Below are positions 58,202 to 64,000 of a stretch of 64,000 bases of DNA, one piece after another. The stretch is from the NCBI RefSeq assembly GCF_004339805.1, contig NZ_SLUI01000001.1, forward strand, positions 186,001 to 250,000, read 5' to 3'. The translations under genes and the position numbers were made by a program. This DNA is from Anaerospora hongkongensis (GTDB taxonomy: Bacteria > Bacillota > Negativicutes > Sporomusales > DSM-15969). The notes beneath the pieces are model-generated. The model made no database searches, was not told where the DNA came from, and saw only the letters and a list, made by a program, of their open reading frames with translations. Each line of letters starts with the position of its first letter. The stretch's first letter is position 1.

Positions 58202-58735
58202 CTCTTGCTGCTCTTCCATTACATTCAAATAACCGGCAAGATCAGGCAATTCTTTTAATGTTTTTAAACCAAAGCATTTTAAAAACTCAGTAGTTGTTCC
58301 ATAAAGAATTGGACGGCCAATTGCATCTTTGCGGCCTATTTCTTTAATAAGCTGTCGTTCTGTTAATGTATGGACTACCCTGTCAACCTTAACACCGCGG
58401 ATGCTTTCTATCTCCTGCCTGGTTATCGGCTGCTTAAAAGCAATAATCGCCAAGGTCTCCAGTGCTGCAGATGATAACCGGTTATCCTGAATTTCAGCCA
58501 GCTTTTCTACCGTATCCGCGAGCTGCGGCTTGGTGCACAGCTGGTACCCTCCTGCAACTGCCACAATAGTTAATCCCCGCTCATCAGCGGTCATAGCCTG
58601 CTGCATTTCAGCGATCATGGATTCTACATGGCCTACAGGAACTTCTAAAATCTGCGCCAGCCGGTCCCCAGGAACCGGGTCACCACTTGCAAAAAGCAAG
58701 GCCTCCAGAGGGCCTTTCAAATGTTGAAAAAACAC
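58187..58735 (-). CDS. scpB: Segregation and condensation protein B
   Basis: The 182-aa product has two winged-helix domains with LEALLFASGDPVPGDRLAQI, LSSAALETLAIIAFKQPITR, QEIESIRGVKVDRVVHTLTE and DAIGRPILYGTTTEFLKCFG. It forms the SMC-ScpAB complex that organises chromosome segregation. It follows scpA by 6 bp. The start is GTG at 58735. Confidence 0.95.
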   Translation of the reverse strand: MFFQHLKGPLEALLFASGDPVPGDRLAQILEVPVGHVESMIAEMQQAMTADERGLTIVAVAGGYQLCTKPQLADTVEKLAEIQDNRLSSAALETLAIIAFKQPITRQEIESIRGVKVDRVVHTLTERQLIKEIGRKDAIGRPILYGTTTEFLKCFGLKTLKELPDLAGYLNVMEEQQEKQPD

Positions 58736-58741
58736 GCTATA

Positions 58742-59452
58742 TCACTCTCGCAGCATAAGATAAATGGGCTCAAAGGGGGCCTGTTGCTTAATCCATACAC
58801 GATTCAAACGGATTAGCTCAAGAAGCGCCAAAAAAGCGGCAATCACCTCATTCTTCATCCCTGATCGAATAATGGTATGGCTAAACTCGGTACGGCCGCC
58901 GCGTTGTCTGAGGACATGAATAATATCATACATCTTATCCTGGATGCTAATCTCTTCTCTGGCAACCAGAGCGTAATCATCACCAGCGCTTTCCCAAACC
59001 GCAGTAAACGCCCGCAGCAGGTCATCCAAGCTCAGCCCCTCAGGCAAAGAAAATGCCGCAGGGAACTGTTGAGGCAGACGTGTAAATACTTGTTCCCGCT
59101 GCCGCGCCAAATCTTCAAATAATGATGCCGCCTGCTTAAACTTGCGGTATTCCAAAAGTTTATCCACTAATTCCTGGCGTGGATCTGCCTCTTCTTCAAC
59201 AAGTTCAGCGGCTTTAGGAGGCTTGGGAAGCAGCATCCGGGATTTGATTTGCAGCAGGGTTGCTGCCATAACCAAAAAGGAGCTGGCGATTTCCACATTA
59301 AATTCTTCCATTTGCCTGATATAATCGAGATACTGCTCTGTTATAACGGCAATGGGAATATCATAAATGTCCAGCTGATGCTTCTCAATGAGATGCATCA
59401 GCAAATCAAGCGGTCCTTCAAAAACTTCAAGCTTAATTTTATAATCAGACAT
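58742..59452 (-). CDS. scpA: Segregation and condensation protein A
   Basis: The 236-aa kleisin has the typical start YKIKLEVFEGPLDLLMHLIE with KHQLDIYDIPIAVITEQYL, the FLVMAATLLQIKSRMLLP segment, and a C-terminal winged helix (VIAAFLALLELIRLNRVWIK). It bridges SMC heads with ScpB. It follows trpS by 5 bp. Confidence 0.95.
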   Translation of the reverse strand: MSDYKIKLEVFEGPLDLLMHLIEKHQLDIYDIPIAVITEQYLDYIRQMEEFNVEIASSFLVMAATLLQIKSRMLLPKPPKAAELVEEEADPRQELVDKLLEYRKFKQAASLFEDLARQREQVFTRLPQQFPAAFSLPEGLSLDDLLRAFTAVWESAGDDYALVAREEISIQDKMYDIIHVLRQRGGRTEFSHTIIRSGMKNEVIAAFLALLELIRLNRVWIKQQAPFEPIYLMLRE

Positions 59453-59457
59453 GTCTG

Positions 59458-60432
59458 TTATAAATGCATCGCATCCCGAACTTCAGCCATCGTAGCCGCT
59501 GCCACTGTCCGAGCCCGTTCAGCGCCATAAACAAGAATTTCTTTTATCCGGCCGGGGTTGTTTTCCAGAGCCTGACGCCGGGCATGATTATCAGCAAGAG
59601 CAGTAACCATGTGTTCGGCCAGACGTTTCTTACAGTCTACACAGCCAATGGAAGCACTGCGGCACTGAGCATCAATTTCTGCCACCTCACCGGAATTGAA
59701 TATTTTATGAAAGGCAAACACGGTACAAACATCCGGATTACCGCAATCGGTCTTTTTTACGCGCTGCGGGTCTGTAACCATAAGGCGCACTTTTGCCCGC
59801 AGTTCATCAGGACTGGCCGCAAAGGGAATTTCATTGCCATAGGATTTGCTCATTTTACGGCCATCAATGCCCGGCAGGAGCTTTGCCTGACTCAATCTAG
59901 CCTGAGGCTCAGGAAAAATGTCCGTATACATATTATTAAAACGCCGCACCATTTCGCGGGCCAGCTCCAAATGGGGCAGCTGATCTTCTCCCACCGGCAC
60001 AGTATCAGCCTTGTAAAGGAGAATATCTGCGGTCATTAGAACCGGATAACCTAAAAATCCATAGGTATTGAGCTGACCAAGCTGCTGAAGCTTGTCCTTG
60101 TAAGTTGGCACACGTTCTAACCAGCCCAAAGGCGTAATCATCGACAACAGTAAGTGCAATTCAGCATGTTCCTTTACATGGGATTGCACAAAAATAATAT
60201 TTTTCTCTGGATCAAGTCCCCCGCTCAGCCAATCAAGCGCCATATTTTGAATATTTTCAGGCAGTTTTTTAGTGTCTTCGTACGATGAAGTTAGGGCATG
60301 CAAATCGACTATAGAAAAATAACACTCATATTCATGCTGCAACCGTACCCAGTTTTCCAAGGCACCAAAGTAATTGCCTAAATGAAATTTCCCGGATGGC
60401 TGCATGCCACTAAAAATGCGACCTTTCGTCAT
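59458..60432 (-). CDS. trpS: Tryptophanyl-tRNA synthetase
   Basis: The 324-aa product has the class I motifs GMQPSGKFHLGNYFGAL (HxGN) and GRKMSKSYGNEI (KMSKS), plus VPVGEDQLPHLELAREMVRR. It charges tRNA-Trp. It starts the trpS-scpA-scpB unit, 15 bp after the site-2 protease gene. AAAAGGAG precedes ATG 60432. Confidence 0.96.
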   Translation of the reverse strand: MTKGRIFSGMQPSGKFHLGNYFGALENWVRLQHEYECYFSIVDLHALTSSYEDTKKLPENIQNMALDWLSGGLDPEKNIIFVQSHVKEHAELHLLLSMITPLGWLERVPTYKDKLQQLGQLNTYGFLGYPVLMTADILLYKADTVPVGEDQLPHLELAREMVRRFNNMYTDIFPEPQARLSQAKLLPGIDGRKMSKSYGNEIPFAASPDELRAKVRLMVTDPQRVKKTDCGNPDVCTVFAFHKIFNSGEVAEIDAQCRSASIGCVDCKKRLAEHMVTALADNHARRQALENNPGRIKEILVYGAERARTVAAATMAEVRDAMHL

Positions 60433-60447
60433 TGCTATCTACTCCTT

Positions 60448-61068
60448 TTAGAAAATGAGTCTAATTATGCCATTAATAAAGCTGGATAATGCATATTCCA
60501 GCGGTCTGGTAACGACGCTGATGACCCCTAAATAAACAAGTGCCAGCAATATCCAAGGACCATAAGGCTCCAGCCGTTCATAAGCATATGCCTGCCGGCC
60601 AGGCAGTAAGCTGGCAACTACCTTAGATCCGTCCAATGGCGGTAATGGCAGTAAATTGAAAACAGCAAACACAATATTATAGCTGTAGGTAAGCCATAAA
60701 ACCTTAAGCCATTCGCCCTTAACCAAATCAAATATAGACAGCAGGACAATAACAATTGCTGTCACTAATGCCAGTAAAATATTCGAAACCGGTCCGGCAA
60801 GCGAAACCAAAATAGTTCCTTGACGAACGTTTGCAAAATTACCGGGATTAATGGGTACAGGCTTGGCCCAGCCAAATTTAAACAGCCACATCATGATCAG
60901 TCCTACCGGATCAAGATGGGCGATCGGATTCAATGTTAATCTGCCCAAGACGCGCGGCGTTGGATCGCCCAGGGCAACCGCCATACGGGCATGAGCATAT
61001 TCATGAACGGTTAGCGTAATCAAAAGTGCAGGTATGCGAAATATCATATCAGGGTCTAAGCCTATCAC
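60448..61068 (-). CDS. Site-2 protease family (M50) membrane metalloprotease
   Basis: The 206-aa product has the zinc motif HEYAH (22-26), then PRVLGRLTLNPIAHLDPVGL and the third ligand region LPLPPLDGSKV. It has about five transmembrane helices. Substrates of this small YdhO/YwhC-type family are unknown. The start is GTG at 61068 with GGAGG upstream. It diverges from the lipoprotein gene across a long palindrome. Confidence 0.9.
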   Translation of the reverse strand: MIGLDPDMIFRIPALLITLTVHEYAHARMAVALGDPTPRVLGRLTLNPIAHLDPVGLIMMWLFKFGWAKPVPINPGNFANVRQGTILVSLAGPVSNILLALVTAIVIVLLSIFDLVKGEWLKVLWLTYSYNIVFAVFNLLPLPPLDGSKVVASLLPGRQAYAYERLEPYGPWILLALVYLGVISVVTRPLEYALSSFINGIIRLIF

Positions 61069-61098
61069 GTATGTCTGTTCCTCCAGCCATATATTTTA

Positions 61099-61120
61099 CC
61101 ATAATCCATTATAATGGATT
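61099..61120. promoter_or_regulatory. 22-bp perfect palindrome between divergent genes
   Basis: Each arm is ATAATCCATTA and the two arms abut. TATAAT lies at the centre, on both strands. It sits between the site-2 protease (minus) and lipoprotein (plus) genes, and likely is an operator or overlapping divergent -10 boxes. Confidence 0.55.
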
Positions 61121-61207
61121 ATACAGGTAAAAGCAAAAGCAAATCTCCGCCAAAGAATAAATACACGAAAGCTGGCAAAAGCTAAGTTTTAAAGGAGGCG
61201 ATTTTTT

Positions 61208-61945
61208 TTGCTGCATCGCAAATTCCTGTCAGCAATTACGATTATTCTTGCGTCAACCCTGATTAGTGGTTGTGCTGCTTTTACACCAGCACCAAAGCCA
61301 GAAGTAGGTCCAACCGGTAAACCGGTAGAATCCAAACCAAATCCCCCTTTAATGGAACGGTTTCAATCACCACCTACCCAACTATACGATCTTGAAGCTA
61401 CTGCCGGTGTTATATTCGAAGGCTTTACCACCGAGAAATGGGATCAGGCCCAACAAGGGCTGACCACTCTCCAGACAACCTGGCAGCAGGCAAAACCGTT
61501 GTTAGGTGAAAAGAAAGGCGTTAAGGAAGCGGATGAAGCACTCGAGAAGCTGAACGAAGCAATTGCTGCCAGGGAACTCACCAGTTCCTATGAAACGCTC
61601 GGCAAATTCATGGGCAGTATCAGCGACATTGGAAAATCCTTTAAGCTCTCCCCTCTCGCCGATATTGTAGCTGTAGGGAATGCAGCTCGTAATGTGGGCT
61701 TCTATGTTGATGACAAAGACTGGAGCAAGGCGGCTTCCAAGGTAAAAGAACTGCAAGGCACCTGGCAGCAGGTAAAGCCCAGTATGGAGCAGGTTGGTAT
61801 TTTAGGAGAGCTAACTAAAACTCACTCCGATATTAAGCAGTTAAAAGATGCTGTAAATGCCGAAAACAAGGCTTCTGTTAAAGAAAACCTGGCAAAAATC
61901 AATGAAAGCATGGGACAAATCCGTCAGTTTTATTATGGACGATAA
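61208..61945 (+). CDS. Lipoprotein (245 aa)
   Basis: The signal peptide MLHRKFLSAITIILASTLIS has the lipobox LISGC (Cys22). A Pro-rich linker follows, then two related helical halves (DQAQQGLTTLQTTWQQAKPL; SKAASKVKELQGTWQQVKPS). It would be anchored outside the membrane. The TTG start at 61208 follows AAAGGAGG. No family is recognised. It ends at a 20-bp-stem hairpin. Confidence 0.8.
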   Translation: MLHRKFLSAITIILASTLISGCAAFTPAPKPEVGPTGKPVESKPNPPLMERFQSPPTQLYDLEATAGVIFEGFTTEKWDQAQQGLTTLQTTWQQAKPLLGEKKGVKEADEALEKLNEAIAARELTSSYETLGKFMGSISDIGKSFKLSPLADIVAVGNAARNVGFYVDDKDWSKAASKVKELQGTWQQVKPSMEQVGILGELTKTHSDIKQLKDAVNAENKASVKENLAKINESMGQIRQFYYGR

Positions 61946-61946
61946 C

Positions 61947-61995
61947 ACAAAGCGGACTCTCTACAGTTGTTGTATCTGTAGAGAGTCCGCTTTGT
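61947..61995 (+). terminator. Hairpin between the lipoprotein and spoVAF genes
   Basis: A perfect 20-bp stem (61947-61966 with 61976-61995) has a 9-nt loop between convergent genes. The U-run is poor, but it likely ends both transcripts. Confidence 0.8.
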
Positions 61996-61997
61996 AA

Positions 61998-63503
61998 TTA
62001 TTCCTCGTCATCCTTGTCCTGCTTACTTTTATTATGAATGATCTCCAGCCGGTCATTATCCTTTGGCCTCAATGCTGCCGGCCGCAGCAGTTTACTCGGA
62101 ATGGGCAGACGGAATAGCACGCCCCGCATTGCCTTAAGGTTCAAAGGAAGCGCCGGCCACAAATAGGATACACCGAAGGATTTTGTAAATCCAAAAATCA
62201 ACAGTACCGCAGCCAGACCACCAATTAAACCCGGCAGCTTAAACAACATAACCAGCGCAATTAATACAATGCGGAAAAACCGCATCGCCAAAGCCAGTTC
62301 AACGCTTGGCGTAGCAAAGGTTCCAACTACTGACACTGCTGTGTAAAAAATCGTTTCATTACCAAACAGTCCAACCTTTGTAGCAAAATCACCCAGCATA
62401 AATGCGCCAATAAAGCCAAGTGCCGTTGACTGTGCCGCAGGAACATGCACAGTTGCCATTCTTACCATCTCGACGCCAATTTCGGCCAGCAGGAATTGCA
62501 AACCTAATGGAATAATCCCTGTGTCCTGAGGACCGAGGAATGCCAGTGTTTCCGGCAGCAGCTGCCGTTGTAAAACTAACGCCAGCCAGACAGGCGGCAG
62601 TAGTAAAGAGAATAAAACAGCTCCCAGACGAACCAAGCGTAAAAATGTACCGGTAATTACATTTTGACGGTATTCTTCCACGTGCTGGACGTGGTGCCAA
62701 AATGTAGTCGGCAAAATCATAATATCCGGGGATGTATCAACTACAAGACAAACATGACCTTCCAAGAGATGCACTGCAGCTACATCGGGCCGTTCTGTAT
62801 ACCGCACCTTCGGCAGGGGATTCCACTTATTGCCGCCTACGATAAATTCCTCAATTGCTTTTTCCGCCATTGGAACACCATCGATATCGATATTGTTCAG
62901 CCGTCTCTTCACTGTCTCTACTAACTTGGGATTCGTAATATCTTTAATATAGCAAACAGCAATATCGGTTTGCGACCGGATGCCGACTTTGGTAATTTCA
63001 CAGCGCAGATTAGGGTCACGCAGCCGCCGCCGGATCAGTGCCGTGTTAAAAACAATGGTTTCAACAAAAGAATCCCGTGAACCACGGGTAACTTTTTCTA
63101 TATTCGACTCTGATGGTGACCGGGACGGATAGGCCCTGGCATCAATCACCAGCACCTGAGCCGCTCCGTCGACGAAAAACAGCATTTCACCAGACAACAG
63201 GCTGGTCACTGCGTCATTCATGTCATCCAACTGTTTTGTCTGCGTGTGAACCGCCCTAGTATAAAACAGCTTTTGCAGCGTATTCATTGATAAATCTTGA
63301 GGATCAACGGCAACCATTTCTGTAAACAAATCAGCAATTAACAAATCATTCGTCATGCCATTAATTGTAAAAGAAGCTGCCCGTTTATGCCCGATACGAA
63401 ATTCGCGAAACATGACATCAAAAGTCTCTCCTATCCCCAGGAGATCCTTTAAATAATTAATATTTTTATCAATATCTTTGTCAATTTTTCGTTTTTCTGC
63501 CAT
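61998..63503 (-). CDS. spoVAF: Spore germination protein SpoVAF (GerA family)
   Basis: The 501-aa product is of the GerA/SpoVAF type: an N-terminal soluble domain ending near VDTSPDIMILPTTFWHHVQH, then several transmembrane helices (LVRLGAVLFSLLLPPVWLAL onward) with FIGAFMLGDFATKVGLF. It contributes to nutrient germination and dipicolinate release. It overlaps the spoVAEa gene by 23 bases. The start at 63503 has GGAGTGG upstream. Confidence 0.93.
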   Translation of the reverse strand: MAEKRKIDKDIDKNINYLKDLLGIGETFDVMFREFRIGHKRAASFTINGMTNDLLIADLFTEMVAVDPQDLSMNTLQKLFYTRAVHTQTKQLDDMNDAVTSLLSGEMLFFVDGAAQVLVIDARAYPSRSPSESNIEKVTRGSRDSFVETIVFNTALIRRRLRDPNLRCEITKVGIRSQTDIAVCYIKDITNPKLVETVKRRLNNIDIDGVPMAEKAIEEFIVGGNKWNPLPKVRYTERPDVAAVHLLEGHVCLVVDTSPDIMILPTTFWHHVQHVEEYRQNVITGTFLRLVRLGAVLFSLLLPPVWLALVLQRQLLPETLAFLGPQDTGIIPLGLQFLLAEIGVEMVRMATVHVPAAQSTALGFIGAFMLGDFATKVGLFGNETIFYTAVSVVGTFATPSVELALAMRFFRIVLIALVMLFKLPGLIGGLAAVLLIFGFTKSFGVSYLWPALPLNLKAMRGVLFRLPIPSKLLRPAALRPKDNDRLEIIHNKSKQDKDDEE

Positions 63504-64000
63504 ATTGCACGCCACTCCGTTTTAAAACCTCTTCTATTGCTTTGCGCGTTACCGGAGCTCCTTTATCAATACTGTCTGCTTCTTTCATTTTGCCGATATC
63601 GCCAACACCAATAATAAAAGGGATTTCCATATCATTCAATACATCTACTGTATCCCCGGTTATGATCATTTCATCATCTTCCTTGTGTACGCCTACCCGG
63701 CCATTTTTATCGACCGATGAGGCCACGAGGTCACCATCGCCGCAAACACACGCATCTACCTTTACACCTTGAATACCAGTGGTATTGGATGCAACAGCCA
63801 CAGCGCCAAGAACTTGTACATCAGGATGATTTGCTACATATTCCATAGCAGTCTCGCCCTGGGCTTTACCGGGTTTGCCCCTGTCATCAAACATAACCAA
63901 AACAGGATCATAGGGAACTTCCTTTAACAAATGAACAATTTCTTCGCCCGAAATTGGAGTTGGGTTTCCACCTGAAGCGGAGATACATCGTAAGCCTAGC
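63481..64000 (-). CDS. spoVAEA: Stage V sporulation protein AE (SpoVAEa), N-terminus off the window
   Basis: The frame is open to base 64,000. The visible 173 codons show ISASGGNPTPISGEEIVHLL, PYDPVLVMFDDRGKPGKAQG, ETAMEYVANHPDVQVLGAVA and VDVLNDMEIPFIIGVGDIGK, matching SpoVAEa; about 20-30 N-terminal residues are missing. It is part of the spoVA operon for dipicolinic acid transport, upstream of spoVAF. Confidence 0.92.
   Translation of the reverse strand, partial: LGLRCISASGGNPTPISGEEIVHLLKEVPYDPVLVMFDDRGKPGKAQGETAMEYVANHPDVQVLGAVAVASNTTGIQGVKVDACVCGDGDLVASSVDKNGRVGVHKEDDEMIITGDTVDVLNDMEIPFIIGVGDIGKMKEADSIDKGAPVTRKAIEEVLKRSGVQYGRKTKN

Overview
The window joins two kinds of DNA. Positions 1 to about 30,837 are the integrase-proximal part of a prophage-like element inserted at the 3' end of a tRNA-Pro(GGG) gene. 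Positions 30,838 to 64,000 are chromosomal backbone of an endospore-forming Firmicute. An IspH-S1 fusion lying next to cmk and plsC, together with spoIVA, spoIIP, spmAB, dacF, ytfJ, spoVAEa and spoVAF, suggests a spore-forming Negativicute (Sporomusa/Pelosinus type). The genus is an inference from gene content, not a database match.

Element, right end (27.4-30.8 kb). A tyrosine integrase faces the tRNA. Left of it is a lysogeny-type switch: an XRE repressor on the + strand diverges from a long minus-strand operon that begins with a small XRE (Cro-like) protein, an excisionase-like HTH protein and an ORF6N antirepressor-like protein. The divergent region carries three CGG-N5-CCG palindromes. 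One sits inside the 17-bp spacer of a good minus-strand promoter. A near-consensus Firmicute LexA box lies upstream of a 56-codon minus-strand ORF that converges on the repressor.

Element, replication and recombination module (12.7-27.2 kb). It encodes a Rad52/22-type annealing protein, an SbcC-like ATPase, a UvrD-like helicase, its own DnaN sliding clamp, a winged-helix replication initiator whose gene contains an iteron-like cluster (probable origin), and a DnaC-like loader. A helicase/adenine-or-cytosine-N4 methyltransferase fusion, a DUF5131 protein and a membrane-anchored LysM protein lie among them.

Element, accessory early and middle genes (1-12.7 kb). These include a C5 cytosine methyltransferase with seven internal repeats, a PAPS-reductase-like protein, YopX, DUF551, ASCH, J-domain, SSB and RusA proteins, two sigma-like factors, and a SNF2 helicase coupled to a PD-(D/E)XK nuclease-like protein. 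Genes overlap by ATGA or TGATG or sit a few bases apart. No capsid, tail, terminase or lysis genes are visible; if present they lie beyond position 1.

Backbone (30.8-64 kb), nearly all on the minus strand: hom-thrB with an ACT protein; spoIVA; der-plsY-gpsA; DUF1614-spoIIP-two DUF3189 genes; ispH/rpsA-fni; cstA; aroF-cmk-plsC; a BaiN-like flavoprotein; rluB; a two-gene flavin/iron-sulfur redox operon with a palindrome on its promoter; spmAB; dacF; ytfI-ytfJ; trpS-scpA-scpB; a site-2 protease family gene; a lipoprotein; and the end of the spoVA operon. Rho-independent terminators mark most unit ends.

Most noteworthy: the iteron-like origin inside the initiator gene; the seven-repeat methyltransferase; two intergenic 18-bp inverted repeats, each exactly 9 bp from a -10-like box; the operator/SOS architecture of the switch; and several tiny cysteine-rich genes hidden by overlapping frames.
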